From the NCBI GenBank assembly GCA_905221375.1, contig CAJNCY010000006.1, forward strand, positions 62,001 through 126,000: a stretch of DNA of 64,000 nt, written 5' to 3'. The position numbers were made by a program, and so were the translations under genes. Under the pieces are notes generated by a model. The model saw nothing but the letters and a program-made list of their open reading frames with translations, ran no database searches and was not told where the DNA came from. This DNA comes from a bacterium. Lineage in GTDB: Bacteria > Bacillota > Bacilli > Lactobacillales > Streptococcaceae. Of this stretch, positions 39,589 to 49,088 are shown piece by piece (position 1 is the first letter of the stretch; each line of letters opens with the position of its first letter).

Positions 39589-40416
39589 CTAGTTATTCCC
39601 AAACTTCTTCACTCTTTCCTCAGCATACTCAATCATCTTCTCAGCCACTTCTTTATCGTAGTCAAAGCCCAGCTTTTGAGCAAGTCTTTGAGCTTCTCTA
39701 TGGAAAAGTTGCATCGTAGCCAATAAAGACTGGCTGAGTTTCTCTATACTTGAAAAATCAAGCAGATTTGAGAATTCTTTCTCTTTCTCAGCAGGCAAAT
39801 ACTGAAAGAGGTACTTGTAGTTCTTGCCGATATCGACTTTCCCCCTAGCACTTGCAACCTGCCAAGCCAAAATTTTCAAGAATTCTTGTTGACAAATGCC
39901 GTAGAGATGATCAATAGCATAAATGATTTGATTGCGACAAATCCCTTTAACCACGTAGGCTGACACCCACCAAAATTCATTGCAGGATTTTACAAAATTC
40001 GTTTCAGTAGCTGGGGGTGTCCAGTAACGCTCTAGATTTTGAGAATAGGGTTCAAATAAATGTTCTGGATCTTCTAAAACAGTGAATCCGGCCTCACTAT
40101 CCACCCACTCTTTGATGTGCTCTTTTGGGCAAAGAGTCAAATCGATACGGTTGCCATCTTCAAAGAGCATGAGATAAAGACGACGATGGTCAAGAACAAC
40201 CTCTTGCTCTATAATTCGCTTTCCGAAATAGTCCAACCAAGAAAGGTCACTCATCAGATTATCAAAATCATCCACGACATAGACCACATCGTAGTCTTGA
40301 AATTCATCTTTTGGAGCATTTTGGTTTGTCCGTGAACCAGACATGGCGACAGCTTTGACTTGTAAAGTTTTGGCAGTCTGTAAAATCAGATCTAGCATTT
40401 CTGTTTCAGCTCTCAT
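39589..40416 (-). CDS. ANT(6)/AadK-like nucleotidyltransferase
   Basis: A 275-residue protein of the aminoglycoside 6-adenylyltransferase family. The nucleotidyltransferase motif reads AMSGSRTNQN (Gly27-Ser28) followed by DYDVVYVV (Asp41, Asp43), with IDLTLCPKEH supplying the third acidic residue. The C-terminal half is helical (FWWVSAYVVKGICRNQIIYA, HLYGICQQEFLKILAW). Family enzymes adenylate streptomycin, but many chromosomal copies have unknown substrates. I chose ATG 40416, giving MRAETEMLDLI like other family members; no strong ribosome-binding site is visible. It lies 27 nt after parE and 29 nt before the SAS-like gene. Confidence 0.82.
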   Translation of the reverse strand: MRAETEMLDLILQTAKTLQVKAVAMSGSRTNQNAPKDEFQDYDVVYVVDDFDNLMSDLSWLDYFGKRIIEQEVVLDHRRLYLMLFEDGNRIDLTLCPKEHIKEWVDSEAGFTVLEDPEHLFEPYSQNLERYWTPPATETNFVKSCNEFWWVSAYVVKGICRNQIIYAIDHLYGICQQEFLKILAWQVASARGKVDIGKNYKYLFQYLPAEKEKEFSNLLDFSSIEKLSQSLLATMQLFHREAQRLAQKLGFDYDKEVAEKMIEYAEERVKKFGNN

Positions 40417-40443
40417 GTTGATACCCATTCATTAAAAAGTGAC

Positions 40444-42387
40444 TTAAAACACTGTCGCTTCTTCTAGCGTAAACTTAACATTGTCCTCAATCCACTTACG
40501 GCGTGGTTCGACCTTGTCTCCCATGAGGACATTGACGCGACGTTCGGCGCGAGCTAGGTCTTCGATTGTGACACGGATGAGGGTGCGAGTTTCTGGATTC
40601 ATGGTTGTTTCCCAGAGCTGGTCTGCATTCATCTCACCAAGACCTTTATAACGTTGAAGTGTGGCGCCTTTACCAAACTGTTTGCGGAGTTCTTCTAGTT
40701 CTCCGTCCGTCCAAGCATAGGCTACTTCTTCTTTCTTACCCTTACCTTTGGACATCTTGTAAAGAGGCGGAAGGGCGATATAGACATGACCTGCCTCGAC
40801 TAGCGGACGCATGTAACGATAAAAGAAGGTTAAGAGAAGTGTTTGAATGTGGGCTCCATCTGTATCTGCATCGGTCATGATAATGATCTTGTCATAGTTG
40901 GCATCTTCAAGGGAGAAATCTGCCCCTACACCAGCACCGATGGTATAAATCATTGTGTTGATTTCCTCATTTTTAAGGATATCTGCCATCTTGGCTTTAG
41001 CTGTATTGATGACCTTACCACGAAGGGGCAAGATAGCTTGGAATTTGCGGTCACGACCTTGTTTAGCAGAACCTCCGGCAGAATCCCCCTCGACTAGATA
41101 GAGTTCATTCTTAGCCGGATTCTTGGACTGGGCTGGGGTCAATTTCCCAGACAGCAAGCCCTTGTCTTTTTTATTTTTCTTACCATTGCGGCTCTCATCA
41201 CGCGCCTTACGTGCCGCTTCACGAGCGTCACGGGCCTTGATAGCCTTGCGAATGAGATTAGAAGCCAATTCACCATTTTCCATAAGGAAGAAGGTCAACT
41301 TATCCGCCACAATGCCATCCACAACGGGACGAGCAAGTGGACTTCCTAGTTTGTCCTTGGTCTGACCTTCAAACTGGAGGTGTTCTTCTGGAACCAAGAT
41401 AGAAAGAACGGCCGCTAGTCCCTCACGATAGTCTGACCCTTCAAGGTTTTTATCTTTTTCCTTGAGAAGCCCCGTCTTACGCGCGTAGTCATTCATAACC
41501 TTGGTAATAGCGGACTTAAGTCCTGTCTCGTGCGTTCCACCGTCCTTGGTGCGAACGTTATTGACAAAGGATAGAATGTTATCTGAAAATCCGTCATTAT
41601 ACTGAAGAGCTACTTCCACTTGGAAACCATTATCTTCCCCCTCAAAGTACAAAACTGGTGTCAAGGTTTCCTTGTCTTCGTTCAGATAGGACACAAAGTC
41701 CTGCACCCCGTTTTCATAATGAAACTCAATTGCTTCATCTGTTCGCTTATCCGTCAAAGACAAGGTCACATTTTTCAAGAGAAAGGCTGACTCATTGAGG
41801 CGTTCTGAGATGGTATTGTACTTGAAGTCTGTTGTAGAAAAGATAGTCGCATCAGGCATAAACGTAACCTTTGTACCTGTCTTAGACTTGGGCGCTGTAC
41901 CGATTTTCTTCAAAGTCGTGACAGGTTTCCCACCATTTTCAAAACGTTGCTTGTAAACTGCGCCATCACGGGTGATTTCGACTTCCAGCCAACTCGAGAG
42001 GGCATTAACAACGGAAGAACCGACCCCGTGGAGACCACCGGATGTTTTGTAGCCACCCTGACCGAATTTCCCTCCGGCGTGAAGAATGGTAAAGATAACC
42101 TCAACTGTTGGAATTCCCATAGCGTGCATTCCAGTCGGCATCCCACGACCATGGTCCTGCACAGTCAAACTCCCGTCTTTATTGATGGTCACATCAATGC
42201 GATCACCAAATCCAGACAAGGCCTCATCGACTGCATTGTCGACGATTTCCCAGACGAGATGATGGAGACCTGCCCCATCGGTCGATCCAATATACATACC
42301 TGGACGTTTACGGACGGCATCCAACCCTTCTAGCACCTGTATGGCATCATCATTATAATTGTTAATATTGATTTCCTTTTTTGACAC
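40444..42387 (-). CDS. parE: DNA topoisomerase IV subunit B
   Basis: ATPase subunit of topoisomerase IV, 647 residues. The GHKL domain has EIVDNAVDEALSGFGD, VQDHGRGMPTGMH and YKTSGGLHGVGSSVVNAL. The Toprim domain has YLVEGDSAGGSAKQGRDR and MTDADTDGAHIQTLLL, and the PLRGKVINTAKA quinolone-pocket segment looks normal. It is the first gene of a unit running into the ANT(6)-like and SAS-like genes and perhaps parC. It is divergent from plsY. Confidence 0.97.
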   Translation of the reverse strand: MSKKEININNYNDDAIQVLEGLDAVRKRPGMYIGSTDGAGLHHLVWEIVDNAVDEALSGFGDRIDVTINKDGSLTVQDHGRGMPTGMHAMGIPTVEVIFTILHAGGKFGQGGYKTSGGLHGVGSSVVNALSSWLEVEITRDGAVYKQRFENGGKPVTTLKKIGTAPKSKTGTKVTFMPDATIFSTTDFKYNTISERLNESAFLLKNVTLSLTDKRTDEAIEFHYENGVQDFVSYLNEDKETLTPVLYFEGEDNGFQVEVALQYNDGFSDNILSFVNNVRTKDGGTHETGLKSAITKVMNDYARKTGLLKEKDKNLEGSDYREGLAAVLSILVPEEHLQFEGQTKDKLGSPLARPVVDGIVADKLTFFLMENGELASNLIRKAIKARDAREAARKARDESRNGKKNKKDKGLLSGKLTPAQSKNPAKNELYLVEGDSAGGSAKQGRDRKFQAILPLRGKVINTAKAKMADILKNEEINTMIYTIGAGVGADFSLEDANYDKIIIMTDADTDGAHIQTLLLTFFYRYMRPLVEAGHVYIALPPLYKMSKGKGKKEEVAYAWTDGELEELRKQFGKGATLQRYKGLGEMNADQLWETTMNPETRTLIRVTIEDLARAERRVNVLMGDKVEPRRKWIEDNVKFTLEEATVF

Positions 42388-42522
42388 AAGGAACCTCCTA
42401 TTCGTTCATCTTTACTATTCTACAGGTTTTCCAAGGATTTTGCAAAATTTTTCTTTCTCCGATGTAACAATTTCAGAAGAGATTCTCTGCCTTTCTTCTT
42501 CATTTCATGATATAATAGGAGT

Positions 42523-43164
42523 ATGATTACAATAGTTTTATTAATCCTAGCCTATCTGCTGGGTTCGATTCCGTCTGGTCTCTGGATTGGACAAGTATTC
42601 TTTCAAATCAATCTGCGCGAGCATGGTTCTGGTAACACTGGAACGACCAATACCTTCCGCATTTTAGGCAAGAAAGCAGGTATGGCGACCTTTGTGATTG
42701 ACTTTTTCAAAGGAACCCTAGCAACACTTCTTCCAATTATGTTTCATCTGCAAGGCGTTTCGCCCCTCATCTTTGGACTTTTGGCTGTTATTGGTCATAC
42801 CTTCCCTATCTTTGCAGGATTTAAGGGAGGCAAGGCTGTCGCAACCAGTGCGGGAGTGATTTTCGGATTTGCGCCTGTCTTCTGTCTCTACCTAGCAGTT
42901 GTTTTCTTTGGAACCCTCTATCTTGGTAGTATGATTTCACTGTCTAGTGTCACAGCATCTATCGCAGCCGTCATCGGGGTTCTACTCTTTCCACTTTTTG
43001 GTTTTATCCTGAGCAACTATGACCCTCTCTTCATCGCTATTATCCTAGCACTTGCTAGCTTGATTATCATTCGGCATAAGGATAATATCACACGCATCCA
43101 AAATAAAACTGAAAATCTTGTCCCTTGGGGACTAAACCTAACAAATCAAAATCCTAAAAAATAA
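42523..43164 (+). CDS. plsY: Acyl-phosphate:glycerol-3-phosphate acyltransferase
   Basis: Membrane acyltransferase that makes lysophosphatidic acid from acyl-phosphate, 213 residues. The N-terminus reads [14 protein letters not shown]. The loop motifs [19 protein letters not shown] (active site), [21 protein letters not shown] and the GxN-type loop are all present among ~6 helices. A TATAAT (42511-42516, with TG before) ends only 6 nt from the ATG with AGGAG between, so the promoter assignment implies little or no leader. Terminator at 43164-43195. Confidence 0.95.
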   Translation: MITIVLLILAYLLGSIPSGLWIGQVFFQINLREHGSGNTGTTNTFRILGKKAGMATFVIDFFKGTLATLLPIMFHLQGVSPLIFGLLAVIGHTFPIFAGFKGGKAVATSAGVIFGFAPVFCLYLAVVFFGTLYLGSMISLSSVTASIAAVIGVLLFPLFGFILSNYDPLFIAIILALASLIIIRHKDNITRIQNKTENLVPWGLNLTNQNPKK

Positions 43165-43195
43165 ACGCCAGTTTGAACAGAACTGACGTTTTTTG
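43164..43195 (+). terminator. Terminator after plsY
   Basis: AACGCCAGTT and AACTGACGTT pair around TGAACAG, followed by TTTT. The nupC stop lies just beyond on the other strand, so it may act both ways. Confidence 0.8.
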
Positions 43196-43200
43196 TATGC

Positions 43201-44157
43201 TTATTTTGATTTGATATAGTTGATACCATCTGCTTTTGGTGCAACTGCTTTTCCAAAGAAGGCTGCTAAGACCAAAATAGTCAAAACATAAGGTGCGATT
43301 TGAAGGTAAACCGCTGGCACTCCTTGTAGGAATGGCAATTGAGAACCGATAACGGCCAAACTTTGTGAAAGCCCAAAGAAGAGACTAGATAGCATGGCTC
43401 CGATTGGATTCCATTTTCCAAAAATCATCGCAGCAAGGGCAATAAATCCAGGTCCAACAATAGTTGTCACTGAGAAGTTAACTGAGATTGATTGAGCATA
43501 AATCGCTCCCCCAATTCCACCCAAGAAACCTGAAATGATAACCCCTAAATATCTCATCTTGTAGACATTGATTCCCAATGTATCCGCTGCTTGAGGATGT
43601 TCACCTACAGAGCGGAGACGAAGACCAAAGCGGGTCTTGAAGAGGATAAACCAAGCAAGGAATGAGAAGGCAATCGCGATATAACCTAGCAGACTTGTTG
43701 ACTTGAAGAAGATATCACCAATCACTGGGATATTTGCTAAGACTGGGAAGTCAAAGCGTCCAAAAGTCTGACTTAGGTTGTCGGTTTGACCTTTATTATA
43801 AAGAACTTTCACTAAGAAAACAGCCAAGGCAGGTGCCATCAAGTTCAAGACAGTACCGCTGACAACATGGTCTGCGCGGAAATGAACCGTCGCAGCTGCG
43901 TGGATGATAGAAAAGATTCCCCCTACCAATCCTGCAACAAACAAAGATAGCCATGGAGTTGCTGCTCCAAATTGTTCTGCAAATTCAAGGTTAAAGACGA
44001 CTCCAGAAAAGGCACCCATAACCATAATTCCTTCAAGGCCGACGTTTACCACACCACCACGTTCAGAGAAAACACCACCGATACTTGTAAAGATGAGGGG
44101 TGCTGAGTAAATCAGCATAGAAGACACCAAGAGGGTGAGCAAGGTTGTAATAGACAT
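43201..44157 (-). CDS. nupC: Nucleoside ABC transporter permease
   Basis: A 318-residue membrane protein of the BPD_transp_2 permease family with 8-9 helices. Conserved segments include SIGGVFSERGGVVNVGLEGIM and the cytoplasmic coupling region GLRLRSVGEHPQAADTLGINV. It partners NupB as the second permease of the PnrA/BmpA system for purine and pyrimidine nucleosides. Last gene of the operon, 2 nt after nupB. The symbol follows the streptococcal and lactococcal scheme. Confidence 0.88.
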   Translation of the reverse strand: MSITTLLTLLVSSMLIYSAPLIFTSIGGVFSERGGVVNVGLEGIMVMGAFSGVVFNLEFAEQFGAATPWLSLFVAGLVGGIFSIIHAAATVHFRADHVVSGTVLNLMAPALAVFLVKVLYNKGQTDNLSQTFGRFDFPVLANIPVIGDIFFKSTSLLGYIAIAFSFLAWFILFKTRFGLRLRSVGEHPQAADTLGINVYKMRYLGVIISGFLGGIGGAIYAQSISVNFSVTTIVGPGFIALAAMIFGKWNPIGAMLSSLFFGLSQSLAVIGSQLPFLQGVPAVYLQIAPYVLTILVLAAFFGKAVAPKADGINYIKSK

Positions 44158-44159
44158 CT

Positions 44160-45218
44160 TTACTTACCTCCTTTAACTTGTTTTTTCGGTTTGACAAAGC
44201 GTTCGATAAGGTAATGAACACTGACAAAGAAGATAATAGACGCTGTTACAATGCTGACAAGCTCAGACGGTACCTGCGCCGCATTCATACCAGGAGCTCC
44301 AACTTGGAGAACACCAAATAGGAAGGCTGCAAAAAGAATACCAATTGGTGAATTTGCCGCAAGCAGACTAACCGCCATTCCATTAAATCCGACAGCTAAG
44401 GATGCCCCTTGAACATAGACGTTCTGGAAGGTTCCTAGACCTTCAACAGCTCCACCAAGACCTGCCAAAGCACCTGAGATAATCATAGAGAGGATAATCG
44501 TCCGTTTGGCAGAGATACCAGCATATTCTGATGCGTGAGGATTAAGACCAACCGCACGAATTTCAAAACCAAGGGTTGTTTTCTTGAGCATGAACCAAAT
44601 GACTGCAACGGCAATAAGAGCAAAGAAAATACCAATATTCATCCGTGAATTACCAGTCAACTCAGCCAACCAAGGTGTCTGGTAGGTTGCATTAGCCCCA
44701 ACACGAATCGTCGAATCTGTACTTTGCATGAAGTCTTTAGGAAAGGCATGGATAAAGGCATTTCCTACATACAAGACAATATAGTTCATCATGATGGTTA
44801 CGATAACCTCTGATGTCCCTAAATAAGCTCTAAGAATACCTGGAATGGCACCGACAATTCCACCAGCAACCAAGGCAATCACAATAGTTGCTAGAATCAT
44901 CAGCGGACGTGGCATATCCGGATGCGACAAGGCAAACCAACCACTAAGAATCCAACCTGCCAAAGCCTGACCGGGAAGTCCAACGTTAAAGAAACCAGCA
45001 CGACTGGCAACGGCAAAACCAAGACCAATCAAGACCAAAGGTCCCATAGCACGGAAGATTTCCCCAATCCCGCGTAGACTACCAAAGGCTGTATAGAACA
45101 ATTCTTCGTAGCCCCAAATAGCATCATAACCGAAGATCCACATGACAATGGCTCCGAGTAAAATTCCTAGGAAGACAGAAATCAAGGGAACCGAAATTTG
45201 TTGTAATTTTTTAGACAT
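44160..45218 (-). CDS. nupB: Nucleoside ABC transporter permease
   Basis: A 352-residue permease with about ten helices; RAGFFNVGLPGQALAGWILS and the coupling motif EIRAVGLNPHASEYAGIS mark the family. I chose ATG 45218, which overlaps the nupA stop by 8 nt and has AAAGGAG 8 nt upstream; the longer reading frame extends inside nupA without a site. Forms the membrane channel with NupC. Confidence 0.9.
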   Translation of the reverse strand: MSKKLQQISVPLISVFLGILLGAIVMWIFGYDAIWGYEELFYTAFGSLRGIGEIFRAMGPLVLIGLGFAVASRAGFFNVGLPGQALAGWILSGWFALSHPDMPRPLMILATIVIALVAGGIVGAIPGILRAYLGTSEVIVTIMMNYIVLYVGNAFIHAFPKDFMQSTDSTIRVGANATYQTPWLAELTGNSRMNIGIFFALIAVAVIWFMLKKTTLGFEIRAVGLNPHASEYAGISAKRTIILSMIISGALAGLGGAVEGLGTFQNVYVQGASLAVGFNGMAVSLLAANSPIGILFAAFLFGVLQVGAPGMNAAQVPSELVSIVTASIIFFVSVHYLIERFVKPKKQVKGGK

Positions 45219-46746
45219 CACTCTTCTCCTTTCCCAAGTTTCCACCAGCCATCAAGACACCAAGTTCTTGTTTATTGGTTGTTTCTGGTGATACAATACC
45301 TTGAATCTTACCATCGTGGATAACGGCAATACGGTCTGAGAGGTTTAAAATCTCATCTAGTTCAAAGCTGACAACAAGGACAGCCTTCCCATTATCACGC
45401 TCTTCAATCAAGCGTTTGTGGATATATTCAATGGCACCGACATCCAAACCACGAGTTGGCTGGCTGACGATAAGGAGATCAGGATCTCGATCAATTTCAC
45501 GAGCAATAATTGCTTTTTGTTGATTTCCTCCTGAGAGTGCAGCTGCAGGCACAATTTCACTGGCAGCACGAACATCAAATTCTTCCATTAGCTTTTTAGC
45601 ATAAGAAGTAATATTTGAATAGTTCAAAATTCCATTTTTACTATGTGGTTCTTTATAGTAGGTTTGAAGGGCAATATTTTCAGAAATCATCATTTCCAAA
45701 ATCAAACCATCACGGTGACGGTCTTCTGGAACGTGCCCAACGCTCAACTCTGTAATCTGACGTGGGTGCAATCCTACAATTGAATCTCCTTTTAGCTCAA
45801 TGCTACCAGATTCAACCTTGCGAAGACCTGTGATGGCTTGAATGAGTTCAGACTGACCATTTCCATCAATCCCCGCAATCCCAACAATCTCTCCCGCTCG
45901 AACATCCAAGGACAGATTTTTCACAGCTGGAACACCACGGTTTTCATTGACCACCAAATCTTTGATTGACAAGACCACTTCTTTTGGTTGAGAGGCCTGC
46001 TTCTCTGTCTTAAAGGAAACTGAACGTCCCACCATCATTTCTGCCAAATCAGCATTAGTAGCCCCTGCAATTTTGACGGTTTCAATTGATTTCCCACGAC
46101 GGATAACTGTAACGCGGTCAGAAACTGCACGAATTTCGTCCAACTTGTGGGTAATCAAGATAATTGATTTTCCTTCTTTGACAAGATTTTTCATAATAGC
46201 CATCAACTCCTCAATTTCTGATGGAGTCAAAACAGCCGTTGGTTCGTCAAAAATAAGAATATCAGCTCCCCGATAAAGGGTTTTTAAAATTTCTACACGT
46301 TGTTGGGCTCCAACTGAGATGTCTGCCACCTTGGCAGAAGGGTCCACAGCTAAGCCATAACGTTCAGAAAGAGCCTTGATTTCTTTGCTAGCTCCAGCGA
46401 TATCTAGCACACCATTTTTAGTCAATTCACTTCCTAAAATAATGTTTTCAGCCACCGTGAAAGCCTCTACCAACATAAAGTGCTGGTGAACCATTCCGAT
46501 TCCCAAGCCAGCTGCTTTAGATGGGGAGTCGAGGTTGACAACTTGACCGTTGACCGCGATTTCACCACTAGTTGGTTCAAGAAGACCTGCTAACATGTTC
46601 ATGAGCGTGGACTTACCAGCCCCATTTTCTCCTAAAAGTGCATGAATTTCACCCTTTCGTAGGTGCAGGTTGATTTTGTCGTTGGCAACAAATTCACCAA
46701 ACACCTTGGTAATATCACGCATCTCAATGACATTTTCGTGTGCCAT
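45211..46746 (-). CDS. nupA: Nucleoside ABC transporter ATPase (two ABC domains)
   Basis: A 511-residue double ABC protein. The first domain has Walker A GENGAGKST, signature SVGAQQRVEIL and Walker B ILIFDEPTAVLTP. The second has a degenerate Walker A (GIDGNGQSEL), signature ALSGGNQQKAIIARE and LLIVSQPTRGLDVG, with Ser-Gln in place of Asp-Glu. Such asymmetry is normal for this sugar/nucleoside ATPase class. Located 142 nt after pnrA, with three hairpins in the gap. Confidence 0.93.
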   Translation of the reverse strand: MAHENVIEMRDITKVFGEFVANDKINLHLRKGEIHALLGENGAGKSTLMNMLAGLLEPTSGEIAVNGQVVNLDSPSKAAGLGIGMVHQHFMLVEAFTVAENIILGSELTKNGVLDIAGASKEIKALSERYGLAVDPSAKVADISVGAQQRVEILKTLYRGADILIFDEPTAVLTPSEIEELMAIMKNLVKEGKSIILITHKLDEIRAVSDRVTVIRRGKSIETVKIAGATNADLAEMMVGRSVSFKTEKQASQPKEVVLSIKDLVVNENRGVPAVKNLSLDVRAGEIVGIAGIDGNGQSELIQAITGLRKVESGSIELKGDSIVGLHPRQITELSVGHVPEDRHRDGLILEMMISENIALQTYYKEPHSKNGILNYSNITSYAKKLMEEFDVRAASEIVPAAALSGGNQQKAIIAREIDRDPDLLIVSQPTRGLDVGAIEYIHKRLIEERDNGKAVLVVSFELDEILNLSDRIAVIHDGKIQGIVSPETTNKQELGVLMAGGNLGKEKSDV

Positions 46747-46785
46747 GTGCTCTTCCTTTCAGAGTCTTATTTTATTTCAATAAAA

Positions 46786-46866
46786 CTTGCTAGTTTATCT
46801 AGTAGCAAGCTTTACTGAGACAAAATGACTTTGTCTCAACTCTTAAAAAGCGGCCGATGGCCGCTT
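46786..46866 (-). terminator. Cluster of hairpins between pnrA and nupA
   Basis: Three inverted repeats lie in the intergenic DNA. AAGCGGCC/GGCCGCTT (46848-46866) has T5 after it on the minus strand, so it is a terminator. TGAGACAAA/TTTGTCTCA (46816-46838) is a perfect 9-bp stem. ACTTGCTAG/CTAGTAGCAAG (~46786-46811) is the third. Placed after the binding-protein gene, they should reduce transcription of nupABC relative to pnrA and stabilise pnrA mRNA. Confidence 0.75.
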
Positions 46867-46888
46867 CCTAAGAAATAACTTCCATCCA

Positions 46889-47941
46889 TTATTTTGCAGG
46901 AACTTTTACACTTCCATCAAGGATTTTAGCTTTAGCATCTTCAACGGCTTTTTTACCTTCTTCAGAAAGGTTAGTTGTTACCAAGTCAACCCCTTTATCT
47001 TTCAATGAGTAAACGATCACTTGACCGCCAGGGAATTCACCTTTTTCTGCCTTGTTAGAAATATCTTTTACAGTTGTACCAACTTGTTTCAAAGTAGATG
47101 CAAGAACAAAGTTTGATTCTTTACCATCTTTAGAAGTGTATTTACCTTCTGCTTCTTGGTCACGGTCAACACCGATAACCCAAACTTTTTCATTTTCAGG
47201 ACGGCTTTCGTTGAGTGATTTTGCTTCTGCAAAGACACCAGCACCTGTACCACCAGCTACTTGGTAAACAATATCTGCACCGGCTGCGTATTGTGCGGCT
47301 GCAATTGTTTTACCTTTAGCAGCATCACCAAATGAACCAGCATAGTCAACTTGTACTTTGATAGATGGGTCTACTGACGCAACACCAGCCTTGAATCCTG
47401 CTTCAAAACGAGAGATAACTTCTGACTCCTGCCCACCTACAAAACCAACTTGTTTTGTTTTAGTTGTTTTTGCTGCAGCTACACCTGCAAGGTAACCTGA
47501 CTCATTATCAGCGAAAGTTACGCTCGCAACATTCTTTTGATTTTTAATTACATCATCAATCAAGACATAGTTCAAGTCAGAATGTTCTTTAGCTGCTTCT
47601 TCAACCGCATTGTGAAGGGCAAAACCAACACCGAAGATTAGGTTGTAACTTCCAGCCGCTTGTTGCAAGTTGTTAGCGTAGTCAGCTTCACTTGTTGATT
47701 GGAAGTAAGTGAAACCGTTATCTTTTGAAAGATTGTGTTCTTTACCCCAAGCCTGCAAACCTTCCCAAGCTGATTGGTTGAATGATTTGTCATCAACACC
47801 ACCAGTATCAGTGACGATTGCTGCTTTTGTCTTCACATCAGAAGATGAATCTGCCTTACGAGAAGAGCGGTTACCACATGCAGCAAGTCCAACTGCTGCC
47901 ACTGCTACTAGGCCAAGACCTAGCCATTGTTTCTTGTTCAT
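46889..47941 (-). CDS. pnrA: Nucleoside-binding lipoprotein (PnrA/BmpA family)
   Basis: A 350-residue lipoprotein that captures nucleosides for NupABC. The signal peptide ends in the lipobox LAAC (Cys22). The mature protein has the BMP family features VTDTGGVDDKSFNQSAWEG, GVGFALHNAVEEAAKEH, VGFVGGQESEVISRFEAGF and VAGGTGAGVFAEAK. I chose ATG 47941 with AGGAGG 8 nt before it. First transporter gene after cdd (89-nt gap with a small TGCAAC/GTTGCA hairpin). Confidence 0.93.
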   Translation of the reverse strand: MNKKQWLGLGLVAVAAVGLAACGNRSSRKADSSSDVKTKAAIVTDTGGVDDKSFNQSAWEGLQAWGKEHNLSKDNGFTYFQSTSEADYANNLQQAAGSYNLIFGVGFALHNAVEEAAKEHSDLNYVLIDDVIKNQKNVASVTFADNESGYLAGVAAAKTTKTKQVGFVGGQESEVISRFEAGFKAGVASVDPSIKVQVDYAGSFGDAAKGKTIAAAQYAAGADIVYQVAGGTGAGVFAEAKSLNESRPENEKVWVIGVDRDQEAEGKYTSKDGKESNFVLASTLKQVGTTVKDISNKAEKGEFPGGQVIVYSLKDKGVDLVTTNLSEEGKKAVEDAKAKILDGSVKVPAK

Positions 47942-48030
47942 TACTGAACCTCCTAAATAAGATGTGCAACGATGTTGCAAGTATGGATTGGTTGGCCACA
48001 AGGACCGTGTCACTCAGAGAGCGACTCAGA

Positions 48031-48420
48031 CTAATTTAAGTCTGTAAAAGAGTATGGAAGTAATTCCCCGACCGTCATCTCGACCGTCGATTTATCTTTT
48101 GCGACTAAGGTCACTTTTAGATCTTGTTCAAAAAATTCGACCATTACTTGGCGACAAGCACCACATGGTGAAATTGGTTTTTCAGTCTGTCCATAGACAA
48201 TCAATTCTGAAAATTCTCTTTGGCCTTCGGAAACTGCTTTAAAAATGGCTGTACGCTCTCCACAGTTTGTCAAAGGATAGCTAGCATTTTCGATATTCAC
48301 TCCCGTGTAAACATTTCCGTCTTTGGCTACTAAAACTGCTCCGATAGGAAAGTGAGAATAAGGGACATAGGCTTTCTTGCTTGTTTCAATTGCTAGTTCA
48401 ATCAACTCAGTAGTCGCCAT
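48031..48420 (-). CDS. cdd: Cytidine deaminase
   Basis: Zinc enzyme that deaminates cytidine and deoxycytidine, 129 residues. The substrate and zinc motifs are [19 protein letters not shown] (Cys and Glu) and [13 protein letters not shown] (two Cys). It overlaps deoC by 14 nt, so translation is coupled. Supplies uridine/deoxyuridine to pdp. Confidence 0.95.
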   Translation of the reverse strand: MATTELIELAIETSKKAYVPYSHFPIGAVLVAKDGNVYTGVNIENASYPLTNCGERTAIFKAVSEGQREFSELIVYGQTEKPISPCGACRQVMVEFFEQDLKVTLVAKDKSTVEMTVGELLPYSFTDLN

Positions 48421-49069
48421 CTGCCAATTCTCCTTTTAAAATGGCTACACCAGCTGACGTTCCGATACGGGTCGCACCTGCTTCGACAAAGGCAAGAGCA
48501 TCTGCATAAGAACGAGCTCCACCAGCAGCCTTGACACCCATATCAGGTCCAACTGTTTCACGCATTAATTGAACATCCGCTATCGTAGCGCCACCAGTTG
48601 AAAAGCCGGTAGATGTTTTAACAAAATCAGCTCCAGCTTTTTGAGCTAATTGGCAAGCCACAACTTTTTCTTGGTCTGTCAATAAGCAAGCTTCAATGAT
48701 GACTTTAACCAACTTGTCACCACTTGCTTCCACAACAGCACGAATGTCCGATTCAACCAAATCAAGATTACCTGATTTGAGGGCACCGACATTGATCACC
48801 ATATCAATCTCATCTGCACCATTTTGGATAGCTTCTTTGGTTTCAAATGCTTTCACAGCTGAAGTTGTTACTCCCAAAGGGAAACCAACTACTGTGCAAA
48901 CCTTGACATCTGTGCCTTCAAGCCCTTTTTTAGCATGTTCAACCCAGGTCGGATTGACGCAAACACTGGCAAAATCATACTCCCTAGCTTCAGACAACAA
49001 ACAATCAATTTGATTTTCTGTCGCATCTTGTTTTAAAAGCGTATGATCGATATATTTATTTAATTTCAT
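48407..49069 (-). CDS. deoC: Deoxyribose-phosphate aldolase
   Basis: Class I aldolase that splits deoxyribose 5-phosphate into acetaldehyde and glyceraldehyde 3-phosphate; 220 residues. It has [11 protein letters not shown] at the start, [24 protein letters not shown], the [11 protein letters not shown] segment and the Schiff-base lysine in [16 protein letters not shown], then [10 protein letters not shown]. It lies 19 nt after pdp and overlaps cdd. Confidence 0.96.
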   Translation of the reverse strand: MKLNKYIDHTLLKQDATENQIDCLLSEAREYDFASVCVNPTWVEHAKKGLEGTDVKVCTVVGFPLGVTTSAVKAFETKEAIQNGADEIDMVINVGALKSGNLDLVESDIRAVVEASGDKLVKVIIEACLLTDQEKVVACQLAQKAGADFVKTSTGFSTGGATIADVQLMRETVGPDMGVKAAGGARSYADALAFVEAGATRIGTSAGVAILKGELADGDY

Positions 49070-49088
49070 ATTCGGATTCTCCTGCGGT

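Noticed and set aside
39589..40416. Calling the ANT(6)-like gene a streptomycin-resistance gene
   Set aside because: Only the fold and catalytic motif are visible; chromosomal members often have other or unknown substrates.
45211..46746. Degenerate second ATPase site in NupA as damage
   Set aside because: Asymmetric sites with a weak second Walker A are normal in this class of double ABC proteins.
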